The position numbers and the translations under genes were made by a program. A model generated the notes under the pieces. That model did not search any database. It was not told where the DNA came from and saw nothing but the letters and a program-made list of their open reading frames with translations. This document shows, piece after piece, positions 47,603 to 55,953 of a stretch of DNA of 64,000 nucleotides (positions within the stretch are counted from its first letter, which is position 1; the number at the start of each line of letters is the position of its first letter). Source of the stretch: CAWABB01 sp963701735 (GTDB lineage Bacteria > Bacteroidota > Ignavibacteria > UBA10030 > UBA6906); assembly GCA_963701735.1 (NCBI GenBank), contig CAVPBI010000013.1:144636-208635 (forward strand), in the 5' to 3' direction.

Positions 47603-50527
47603 TCACTGTATCGCGCGTACGACGGCGTCATGCACGGCCGGCCGCACGCCGGAGATCTTCGTATTCGCCCGGGTCGGATGGACGCGGTTCGTCAGAAGGA
47701 TGACGCACAGCTCGCGGTCCGGATCCACCCAGATGGACGTGCCCGTGAAGCCTGTGTGACCGAACGACGACGGGCCGAAGAGCGACCCGGCCGACGAGCC
47801 GCTCGGCGACTTCACGTCCCAGCCGAGCAGTCTGGTCCCGGGCGCGGGATTGCGCGTGAAGAGTTCGATCGTTGCCTCACCCAGGTAGCGCCGGCCGCCG
47901 TACGTCCCCTGCTGCATGATCACTGTCATGAGCACCGCGAGGTCCTTCGACGTCGAGAAGAGCCCTGCGTGCCCCGACACTCCGCCGAGGAAGTCCGCAT
48001 TCTCGTCGTGCACTTCGCCGCAGACCAGCCGCTTCCTCCAGGAGGTGTCCACCTCCGTGGGCGCGATGCGGTCGACCAGCGACGACGACGGATTGTACAT
48101 CGTGCTCCGGAGGCCGAGCGGCCCGAAGAACTCCTTCTGCAGGAATGCGTCAAGGGTCGTCCCGCTGACGGCTTCGACGACTTTTCCGAGCGTGATGAAC
48201 CCGATGTCGCTGTAGATCGTCGAGTCGCCCGGGGGCGAGACGAGCGGCGTCGCGAACGCCGAATCGATCATCGCCGCAGGCGTCGCACAGAACGTCCAGA
48301 ACTGGCGGAACGGCGGGAACCCCGCCCTGTGCGTCAGCAGATGCCGGACCGTGATTGCGGCCTTCTCCCCTTCCGCGAACGCGGGGAGGTATCGCGACAC
48401 AGGGTCGTCGAGCCCGATCCGCCCCTCATCGTGCAGTTTCATGACGGCCGTCGTCGTGCCGATGACTTTACTGAGCGATGCAAGGTCGAACATCGTCGTC
48501 AGGTCGATGTCGCGCGATGCCGGCTCATATGTATATGTCCCGAAGGCCTTGTTGTAGACGAGCGCGCTCCGGTGCACCACGGCGACCTGCGCCGCAGGGA
48601 ATGCGGAATCCGCGATGGCCGTGCGCACGATTTCATCGACCGCACGGAATGCCTCCGCATCTCGCTCCGTCGTCGACCGGTCAGCGAGGCGGAGAACCGA
48701 CTGCCGGAGCGGGATGCCGGCCCCCATGGCGAACCGGTCCGATACGCGCACGGGGAGCTTTCCTCCGATATCGATCTCGCCCATGAGCGCTTCGACGGCA
48801 GCTTCCATCAACGGTTCGGCATCGCCGTAGGCGCACAGGACCGCGGGGAACGCATCGAAGGACGGCAGGGCGTAGGGGTTTCCGAACAACACCGCGACAA
48901 CCGGACTCTTCACTTTCGAGAGATCCGCAAGGAAACCCTCGAGGTTCTCGGGGAGCGTGACGCGGTCCGACGTGGCGCGCATCCTGAGAGTGACCGGCAT
49001 GATGACGAGCCGGCTGGCCTTCGCCTGTGCCATGGCCGCTTCGAGGTCCCCCCTGCTGCTCGATGAGGTGAGGCGACGCGTCTGCACCGCGCCGATGCGC
49101 CTCTGAAGCTGCTGTACGAAATACGTGCCTGGAGCCTCGGTCGTGTATCGAGGCCCGGGACGATTAATATCAGTCCGGTTGTCCTCTGAATCGGTCAGGA
49201 CGAAGACCGCCACGCGGCCATCGACACCCTCGACGAGCGGCAGGACCTGATCCTCGTTCCGCATGAGCGTGATTGCTCGCCGGGCAATATCGCGCGCAAG
49301 TGCGCGATGCTCCCGCGTCGCGACGCGCAACGGGATGCTGTCCAGCGGCACCGTTCGCTGCCCGTCGAGCCCGACCCAGTATTTCGCCGCGAGGATGCGG
49401 CGTACGGACTCGTCCACGCGTTGCGCGGGGATCTCGCCGGACCGTGCAGCCCTCATGACGGCTGCGTAGGCGGTTTCCTCATCCGCAGGCATCAGGACGA
49501 CATCCGCCCCGGCCTTGACGGCCATGACCGAACTGAGCGCGGTCGAATATCCGCGCATAACACCGCGCATCTCCATGGCATCCGTCACAACCAGCCCTTT
49601 GAATCCGAGATCACGGCGGAGAAGCGTGTCAATCGCCTCGGGAAGAAGGGATGTCGGAATTCTCGAACCACCGCCGATCGCGGGAACCGCCAGATGCGCC
49701 ACCATGACCGACTTCACCCCGGCCTCGATGGCCCCGCGGAACGGAGCCAGCTCCATCGTGTCCAGGCGCGCCCGGTCGAACGGAAGGACGGGAAGGTCGA
49801 GGTGGGAATCCGTTTTCGTGTCGCCATGACCGGGGAAATGCTTGACGGTTGAGATGACCCCGCCGTCGTTCGTTCCGCGCAGGTATGCGCTCACCATGAC
49901 GCCGACCAGCCAGCCGTTGTCACTGAACGATCGCGTGTTGATGACCGGGTTGAGCGGGTTGGTGTTGATGTCCGCGACGGGGGCGAAGTTCTGGTGCACC
50001 CCGATCGCGCGCGCCTCCCGCGCCGTCGCCTGCCCGGCGCGGAAGGCGAGATCGGGATCCCGGGTGGCGGCGATCGCCATCGCGTCCGGAAACACCGTGG
50101 ACCTCCTGACGCGCAGGGCCATGCCGCGCTCGAAATCTCCGCTGACCAGCAGCGGGATTCGCGCCTCGGCCTGGAGCGCGTTCAGCATCACGGCTGCTTC
50201 ATACACGTCGCTCTGCGACAGCATGATCCCACCGATGCGGCGGTCCCTGACCAGCGATCGCATCTGCACGAACTCTTCCCCGTCGGCGGCGGTGTAGTGC
50301 CCCGTGGCCGCCACCATGAACAGCTGGCCGACCTTTTCCTCGAGCGTCATGGTGGAGAGGACGCTGTCGACCCAGTCCTCCTGGTTGAGCCGCCCAGCAG
50401 CCGGGATCACCGATGGGGCGAGCACGGGGGACTCGAGGGCTTCCGAAGAAGAGCACGAGCGGAACAGCAGGAGCGTAACGGCTCCGATCGCAAGCATCAC
50501 AACCGTGTTAACGTGCCTGGCCTGCAT
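47603..50527 (-). CDS. GH3 beta-N-acetylhexosaminidase (NagZ-like) fused to class-C beta-lactamase-like serine hydrolase
   Basis: 974 residues with an export signal (VVMLAIGAVTLLLFRSCSSS). The GH3 domain (about 50-400) carries KHFPGHGDTKTDSHLDLP, the histidine-aspartate dyad loop peculiar to NagZ, and VVTDAMEMRG with the nucleophile aspartate. A GH3 C-terminal domain follows (about 420-610). The last third is a serine hydrolase: LASLSKVIG (Ser-x-x-Lys), YSDIGF in the Tyr-x-Asn position and GHTGFTG in the Lys-Thr-Gly position. Such fusions occur in Bacteroidota. It should remove GlcNAc from muropeptides or chitin-like glycans and cleave a peptide or ester bond. ATG at 50527 overlaps the kinase gene by 20 bases. 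Confidence 0.9.
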   Translation of the reverse strand: MQARHVNTVVMLAIGAVTLLLFRSCSSSEALESPVLAPSVIPAAGRLNQEDWVDSVLSTMTLEEKVGQLFMVAATGHYTAADGEEFVQMRSLVRDRRIGGIMLSQSDVYEAAVMLNALQAEARIPLLVSGDFERGMALRVRRSTVFPDAMAIAATRDPDLAFRAGQATAREARAIGVHQNFAPVADINTNPLNPVINTRSFSDNGWLVGVMVSAYLRGTNDGGVISTVKHFPGHGDTKTDSHLDLPVLPFDRARLDTMELAPFRGAIEAGVKSVMVAHLAVPAIGGGSRIPTSLLPEAIDTLLRRDLGFKGLVVTDAMEMRGVMRGYSTALSSVMAVKAGADVVLMPADEETAYAAVMRAARSGEIPAQRVDESVRRILAAKYWVGLDGQRTVPLDSIPLRVATREHRALARDIARRAITLMRNEDQVLPLVEGVDGRVAVFVLTDSEDNRTDINRPGPRYTTEAPGTYFVQQLQRRIGAVQTRRLTSSSSRGDLEAAMAQAKASRLVIMPVTLRMRATSDRVTLPENLEGFLADLSKVKSPVVAVLFGNPYALPSFDAFPAVLCAYGDAEPLMEAAVEALMGEIDIGGKLPVRVSDRFAMGAGIPLRQSVLRLADRSTTERDAEAFRAVDEIVRTAIADSAFPAAQVAVVHRSALVYNKAFGTYTYEPASRDIDLTTMFDLASLSKVIGTTTAVMKLHDEGRIGLDDPVSRYLPAFAEGEKAAITVRHLLTHRAGFPPFRQFWTFCATPAAMIDSAFATPLVSPPGDSTIYSDIGFITLGKVVEAVSGTTLDAFLQKEFFGPLGLRSTMYNPSSSLVDRIAPTEVDTSWRKRLVCGEVHDENADFLGGVSGHAGLFSTSKDLAVLMTVIMQQGTYGGRRYLGEATIELFTRNPAPGTRLLGWDVKSPSGSSAGSLFGPSSFGHTGFTGTSIWVDPDRELCVILLTNRVHPTRANTKISGVRPAVHDAVVRAIQ

Positions 50528-51458
50528 GTGGGGTGGTCAGTCTGGAAAGAGCCATCATCAGCGCCCCTTCGACGGGCGTGTGCGCGGCTGAAATGATCGA
50601 AAGTCCCGGAACGACGGCCTTCAGGGCCCCGGAAAGTATGTCGGAGTATGAAGTCCGGTGAGACACCAGGCCACCGACGAAGGCTGCCCGCGGATCCGGC
50701 CCGAGCCGCCGGAGCACGACCCGAGCCTGGTCAGCCAGCGGGGCCGCCGCCGAACGGAGGAGCTCTGCGGCGGCAGATTCGCCGGCGTCAGCCAGCTCCA
50801 GAATCACCGGGGCAACCGTCGCGACCGGAAATTGCTCCCGGTACACCGCTGCGATGATCTGGTCCCGGGTGGACCATCCGAAACGGTCCCGGAGCGCCCG
50901 GCCGATTGCCGTTGGCTCAGAACGCCCGTCGATCTCCAGGACCGCGGACTTCAGGGCCCTGAGGCCTATATCGTACCCGCTGCCTTCGTCGCCCAGAACC
51001 CTTCCCCACCCACCCGCGCTGTGCAGGCACCCATTGTGGTCCTTCCCGAGGACATTCGATCCGGTCCCGGCTATGACAATCGCGCCGTGCCCTCCCCCAA
51101 AAGCGCCTTCGAGGGCGACCCGGCTGTCCGGTTCCAGGAAGATCGCCGGAGCCGGCCGGTCCGCCGCAAACCGACGCATGAGAGCGGCTTGAAGGTCGCT
51201 GTTGATGGTAGGCGTCCCCACGCCGGCGAGGCCGATAACAGCTACCGCGATCTCCTCCGGCCGCCGACCCGCCTGTGAACAACAGCGGGCGATAAGCTCG
51301 TGCAACGTCACCGCCGACTGCTCAACACCCACGGTCGTGGGGTTCGAGGGACCGGCATCGCATTGCGCACGATGCAGGCCCGCGCGGTCTGCAAGCACTC
51401 CAAGTGTTTTTGTGCCGCCGCCATCGGCGCCGAAGATCAGAGAGGACGGGCCGCCCAT
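50508..51458 (-). CDS. N-acetylglucosamine kinase, BadF/BadG/BcrA ATPase family
   Basis: 316 residues from the ATG at 51458. ASKHA-fold markers: phosphate-1 loop IFGADGGGTKTLGVLAD, GPSNPTTVG, the aspartate region FLEPDSRVALEGAF, phosphate-2 loop GAIVIAGTGSNVLG, and GGWGRVLGDEGSGYDIG, all typical of NAGK-type kinases. It would phosphorylate free GlcNAc (or glucosamine) released by the NagZ-like enzyme, making the substrate of the PIG-L/NagB protein upstream in the operon. Confidence 0.9.
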   Translation of the reverse strand: MGGPSSLIFGADGGGTKTLGVLADRAGLHRAQCDAGPSNPTTVGVEQSAVTLHELIARCCSQAGRRPEEIAVAVIGLAGVGTPTINSDLQAALMRRFAADRPAPAIFLEPDSRVALEGAFGGGHGAIVIAGTGSNVLGKDHNGCLHSAGGWGRVLGDEGSGYDIGLRALKSAVLEIDGRSEPTAIGRALRDRFGWSTRDQIIAAVYREQFPVATVAPVILELADAGESAAAELLRSAAAPLADQARVVLRRLGPDPRAAFVGGLVSHRTSYSDILSGALKAVVPGLSIISAAHTPVEGALMMALSRLTTPHAGQAR

Positions 51459-51547
51459 GCGCTCAGCTGGTTGGTGAGAGGTGTAGGTGCCCCAATGTAC
51501 CCAACGACCGTCTGACAATCAAGAAACTCGACCCCGACAGGAACGAG

Positions 51548-52579
51548 CTATCCCAGCTGGCGCCGCAGGTCGGCAGTCGCGCGCACGAAGTCATCCGGCG
51601 CGATGCAGACATCGCCGAAGAGCTGCCGGATGTCGGACTCCTGGATGCGCAGGAAATCCTCGTGGCGCGGCGTGATGGTAACCCCTCCCATGTCCACCGC
51701 AGCAGGACTGATGATCATCCCCCCCTCCGCGCCGTAGAACGATGGCCGATGCGCCTTCCGCGGGAAGACCAGGACGGTCCACTGCCGCCTGCAGAAGGCG
51801 ACAATGTTGATCATCGGTTCCTCTCCCTCATCCTCCTCGCGGGAAAGGACGCCGAGAAGGACATCGAACGCCCGTTCGATGAGCGACGCATCCTCCCCGT
51901 CAATCTGAAACCACCGGCGAATCCCGTCGTCCACCGCGGCCACATCCACACCCATCCCTTCCAGAACCATCACGGCTCGTGCGGCCGATCCACCCCTGGC
52001 CATCACCCCTCCAGCGGCAGACCCATCATCGATCGCCTGCGGGAGCGGCATGAACCCGCTGTTCCCCGCCTGGAAGTGGAGATGGTCGGGCGCGGAGGCG
52101 CCACACCGGGGGCCGTTGTACAGGAGATCAAAACCGCTGCCGAGTTGCCGGCTCAGGTCGAGCAGGACCGAGAACGCGCCGTCGATCCGCTGGGCTACGT
52201 GTGACCGGTGAGGGATCGTGAAGTGCGCGGGGAAGATCGGATAGGGGTTGCAGAGGATCAGGAATTCGCCGAACGCGAGCCCGTGCTGCTCCGGCGGAAG
52301 ATGTTCGTGGCAGAGGAAGCACCGGCGCTGACTGATCGCGGCCGGGTCCACGTCGGCCGATGACGAAATGATCCGGCCGGGATTGAACTGAATGTCGAAG
52401 GGGATCGCGCCGACCATGATACGACGCGTCCTGACCCCTGACAGGCTTTCGTAGCCCCTGCGGAGAAGCTCCCATCCGGACTGCTGCTGGCGGAGCAGCG
52501 TCGCAGCCTGTTCGGCAAGCGTGCCAACAGGGCCGTATTGAGCCAGGTCGGCAGGACCACTGAGGAGCCCGTCTCTCAC
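51548..52579 (-). CDS. DUF4922 / HIT-like phosphorylase or nucleotidyltransferase
   Basis: 343 residues with a GTG start at 52579, three bases after the glycosyltransferase stop, and AAGGAAG as ribosome site. The motif PDHLHFQAG (His-x-His-x-Gln) and the preceding NGPRCGASA match the HIT/GalT superfamily, as in GDP-galactose phosphorylase and Ap4A phosphorylase; CFLCHEHLPPEQ and FPAHFTIPHRSH are typical of DUF4922. The enzyme probably transfers or phosphorolyses a nucleotidyl sugar. It pairs with a glycosyltransferase, so sugar-nucleotide recycling is a reasonable but untested guess. Confidence 0.82.
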   Translation of the reverse strand: MRDGLLSGPADLAQYGPVGTLAEQAATLLRQQQSGWELLRRGYESLSGVRTRRIMVGAIPFDIQFNPGRIISSSADVDPAAISQRRCFLCHEHLPPEQHGLAFGEFLILCNPYPIFPAHFTIPHRSHVAQRIDGAFSVLLDLSRQLGSGFDLLYNGPRCGASAPDHLHFQAGNSGFMPLPQAIDDGSAAGGVMARGGSAARAVMVLEGMGVDVAAVDDGIRRWFQIDGEDASLIERAFDVLLGVLSREEDEGEEPMINIVAFCRRQWTVLVFPRKAHRPSFYGAEGGMIISPAAVDMGGVTITPRHEDFLRIQESDIRQLFGDVCIAPDDFVRATADLRRQLG

Positions 52580-52582
52580 GGT

Positions 52583-54071
52583 CTAGCGCTTCCTTCGCGC
52601 CCGGGCCGCGGCGTTTAGTCTCTGCCGTGCCGAGATCTCGATGGTGCGGATCTTGTCCTTGTAGTGATTATAGGCGTTCTGGCGCGCGACATCCAGGTTG
52701 GCGTCCGAATTCCCCTCCCACCGCCGGCACATGTAGACCGGCTCGTAGATCCTGCCGATCTGGTGCTCGCGCGAGATGGCCAGACCGAGCGCGTAGTCTT
52801 CCCCGTAACTCACGTTCGGGATCGGAAGCGTGCGAAGGACCGCCGTGGCGAACGCGCGCGGGGCGCCGAGGCCGTTGATCCGGAGAGCGTTGTTCCTGCC
52901 GTTCTCCGGCGTCCACTCCCGGTGATCGATGAGGCCCGGCGGAATCTCCTGCAGGTCAAAGTTCGTCATCTGATACGACCCGATCACCATCGCGTAGCGT
53001 CCCGCGTAGAACTGATCCACGATGCGCTGCACCGTGGTCTCGTCGCGGTACATGTCGTCGCTGTCGAGCTGCACCGCAGAACCGCCCGCACTGCGGATGA
53101 TGGGCCGCCTCGTTCCAGCAGCCGCCGATGCCGAGGTCGTCGCGCCCGGGGATGAGATGGATGACGCGGGGATCCTTCTGCGCGATGTCCCGGAGCATGT
53201 CTGTGGTTCCGTCCGTGCTGTGGTTGTCCACGACGATGCAGTTGAACGCAAAGGACGTCCGCTGGCGCTGGACGGAGGTGACCGCGTCTCCAATCGTCCG
53301 CACCCGGTTACGCACCGGAATCACGACCGTGGCTTCCACGGGGAATGTCCCGGCGGCAAGATCGACCGGCTTGAACGCCGGTTTCAGATAGGCGCCGATC
53401 TTCTTCAGGTACGCCGTCGCCGCGGCCTCCATCTCGATCTGGACTTCCCGGTTCCGCGGGTCGACGTAGTCGAACAGCTTCTCGCCCGACGCCCGGGCAT
53501 CCAGCTCCGCGACCGTGTACAGGAACTCGCCCACGCGGAAGAGCTGCGCCCGGCGCGACAGCGCCAGCCGCAGCGCGTACAGTCCGGCGTGCGCGTATGA
53601 AGCCCCGGCAATATCCGTCCAGGCAGCGCGCACCATGGAAGCGGCGAAGAACATCACCGGCCCGAAATCGAAGTCGTCCCGGATGCTGCCGGACTGGTAC
53701 TCGATCACCGGGTGCGGCGTGCGGACGTTCAGGCGCAGGTCATAGCGGTCGGAGTAGACCATCCCCGCGCCGGTCGCGTCGGCAATCGAGACAAGGCGTT
53801 CCAGGGCGAACTGCCCGAAGAGGACCGGCGTATCCTGCGTGATGAGCAGTATATGCCCGGTTCCCGCCTTCGCGACGATCGTCCGCATGGTCCGGCTGCT
53901 GCGCATGCTGTCCACGCGGATGAGCGTCGTGCCCGGAAGAGCCTCCACCCCGCTGTCACCGGCGAGGAGGTAGATCTTCCTGACGAGTGAAGACGCCTGG
54001 AGCTGCCGCACGGTCTCCCGCGTGGCAGACCGTCCGCGGTACGAAAGGAATGCTGTGATGGAAGGTTTCAT
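52583..54071 (-). CDS. Family-2 glycosyltransferase, one frameshift
   Basis: About 495 residues from the ATG at 54071, two bases after the transporter stop. An unassigned N-terminal domain (1-240) precedes a GT-A domain: EATVVIPVRNRVRTIGDAVT, NCIVVDNHSTDGTTDMLRDI, then the DxD region SAVQLDSDDMYRDE after a break at a CCC run near 53103, and YGEDYALGLAISREHQIGR. The N-terminal domain repeats GT-A-like features (TGHILLITQDTPVLFGQFAL), so it may be a second, degenerate transferase. Acceptor unknown; it is coupled to the DUF4922 gene. Confidence 0.82.
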
Positions 54072-54073
54072 GG

Positions 54074-55438
54074 TCAATGCGGTTTGTGTTTCTTTCCGAA
54101 GTGCTCCGGAATCTTCACCAGCGCGGGGACGATGAAGCTCGGAATCGTGGAGAGCATGATCCAGATGAAGAACGCCTTGTATCCGAGCGCCTCCTGGATT
54201 GCTCCGCTCGCCATCCCCGGGAGCATCATCCCGAGCGCCATGAACCCGGTGCAGAGGGCGTAGTGAGCGGTCTTGTTCTCACCCTCCGCCGCCAGAATCA
54301 TGTACATCATGTATGCGGTGAACCCGAATCCATAGCCGAACTGCTCCAGCGCAACAGCAGACGTGATCAGCAATAAGTGCTCGGGCTGGGTCTGCGACAG
54401 GTACACAAACATCAGGTCAGGCACGTGCATGATGAAGACCATCGGCCAGAGCCAGGCACGGAGGCCGTGGCGGGAGACCACATAACCGCCGAGCAAGCCA
54501 CCAACCGTGAGGGCGATGACACCAGCGGTGCCGTAGACGATGCCGACTTCCTCCGTCGACAGCCCGAGCCCGCCGTTCGGGCGGGGATCGAGCAGGAATG
54601 GCGTCACGAGCTTGACGAGCTGAGCCTCCCCGAACCGGTAGAACAGGAGGAACGCAAGTATGGCAAGGATGTTCGGCTTCCTGAAGAACCGGCCGAAAAC
54701 CGTCAGAAACTCGCCCAGCACGCCCCCGGAACTCTCGCTGCGCACCGGGTGGTCCGAGACCGGCCGGGGGAGGAAGAACCGGTGATAGATTGAGAAGCCG
54801 AGGAAGATGGCTGCAAGGAGCCCGAACGTGATGGACCATGCCGTCTTGAGGTCTCCGCTGGCCTCGAGCTTCCCCGCCACCACGACCAACAGGCCCTGGC
54901 CGGTGATCATGGCGATACGGTAGAACGTGCTCCTGACGCCGACGAACGCCGCCTGCTGGTGCTCGGGCAGACTCAGCATGTAAAACCCGTCCGCCGCGAT
55001 GTCATGGGTCGCCGATGCGAATGCCATGAGCCAGAAAATCGCCAGCGTCATCTGGAAGAAGGCGGGGAGCGGGATGGTCACGGCAACGCTTGCCAGCGCG
55101 GCCCCGATCACGAACTGCAGCACGACGATCCAGAACCGCTTCGTCCGGAACATGTCCACGAACGGACTCCAGAGCGGCTTGAGGACCCAGGGGAGATACA
55201 GCCAGCTGGTGTAGAGGGCGATGTCAGTGTTCGAGATGCCGAACCGCTTGTACATGATGACGGAGACCGTCATCGCCACGACATACGGGATTCCCTGTGC
55301 GAAGTAGAGCGATGGGACCCAGGCCCAGGGCGACCGCGCAGGTGCGTGGGGTGAATCCATGCCGCCCGGGGGCGTACGGTGAGCGGACCCGTCAGGCGAG
55401 GTCGTTCCGGGAGCGGGCGTGTCGGCGGATGTGCTCAT
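54074..55438 (-). CDS. AmpG-like major facilitator transporter
   Basis: 454 residues; the ATG at 55438 overlaps the GNAT stop (ATGA). A 40-residue proline-rich tail precedes 12 membrane spans. LYFAQGIPYVVAMTVSVIMY, FGISNTDIALYTSWLYLPWV and LKPLWSPFVDMFRTKR are characteristic of the AmpG family, which takes anhydro-muropeptides (GlcNAc-anhydroMurNAc-peptide) into the cytoplasm. Neighbouring amidase, NagZ-like and GlcNAc kinase genes support a wall-recycling role. Confidence 0.9.
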   Translation of the reverse strand: MSTSADTPAPGTTSPDGSAHRTPPGGMDSPHAPARSPWAWVPSLYFAQGIPYVVAMTVSVIMYKRFGISNTDIALYTSWLYLPWVLKPLWSPFVDMFRTKRFWIVVLQFVIGAALASVAVTIPLPAFFQMTLAIFWLMAFASATHDIAADGFYMLSLPEHQQAAFVGVRSTFYRIAMITGQGLLVVVAGKLEASGDLKTAWSITFGLLAAIFLGFSIYHRFFLPRPVSDHPVRSESSGGVLGEFLTVFGRFFRKPNILAILAFLLFYRFGEAQLVKLVTPFLLDPRPNGGLGLSTEEVGIVYGTAGVIALTVGGLLGGYVVSRHGLRAWLWPMVFIMHVPDLMFVYLSQTQPEHLLLITSAVALEQFGYGFGFTAYMMYMILAAEGENKTAHYALCTGFMALGMMLPGMASGAIQEALGYKAFFIWIMLSTIPSFIVPALVKIPEHFGKKHKPH

Positions 55439-55953
55439 GACGTGAGGGTTCGGAATCCGATCAGATGGTCGGCGCTGCTCGCGCCCATGACGAACGGGGC
55501 TTCTTCGACGAACGTAAACCCGATCCTCCTGTACCAATCCAGCGCGCGCGTGTTCTTCACCATGACCCCGAGCCAGAGGGAGTCGGCGCCACGCTCGCGG
55601 GCTTCGCCTTCAGCACGCCCGAGCAGATGCCCGCCGATGCCCCTCCCCTGAAACCGGGGGCGCACATACATCGACGAAACGTAGAGCCGGCGCTTCTCAT
55701 CGTTGAACTCCGTGCGCATCAGGGCCGCGGGCTCGCCGTTGACCCGCGCGATGTAACCGGTCACACGCGGCGAGCGGAAGAGCTCGCTCAGCATCTCGAT
55801 GGAATAGTGGTCGTCAAGGTACCCGTCCAGATCGACAGCGGCGATGAAGCCACCGTACGCGTCATGCCAGGTCTCGCGCAGAATCTCCCTGAAGACCTGG
55901 AGATCGCCCAGTGTCCAGTGCCCGATCGTGAGCGAGCGGTCGTCCGGGGTCAC
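55435..55953 (-). CDS. GNAT-family N-acetyltransferase
   Basis: 172 residues with a GTG start at 55953 overlapping the amidase stop. The acetyl-CoA loop is VRPRFQGRGIGGHLLGRAEG and the C-terminal part has NTRALDWYRRIGFTFVEE, both standard GNAT motifs. In a wall and amino-sugar operon it may acetylate an amino sugar or a peptide amine; substrate unknown. Confidence 0.9.
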   Translation of the reverse strand: MTPDDRSLTIGHWTLGDLQVFREILRETWHDAYGGFIAAVDLDGYLDDHYSIEMLSELFRSPRVTGYIARVNGEPAALMRTEFNDEKRRLYVSSMYVRPRFQGRGIGGHLLGRAEGEARERGADSLWLGVMVKNTRALDWYRRIGFTFVEEAPFVMGASSADHLIGFRTLTS

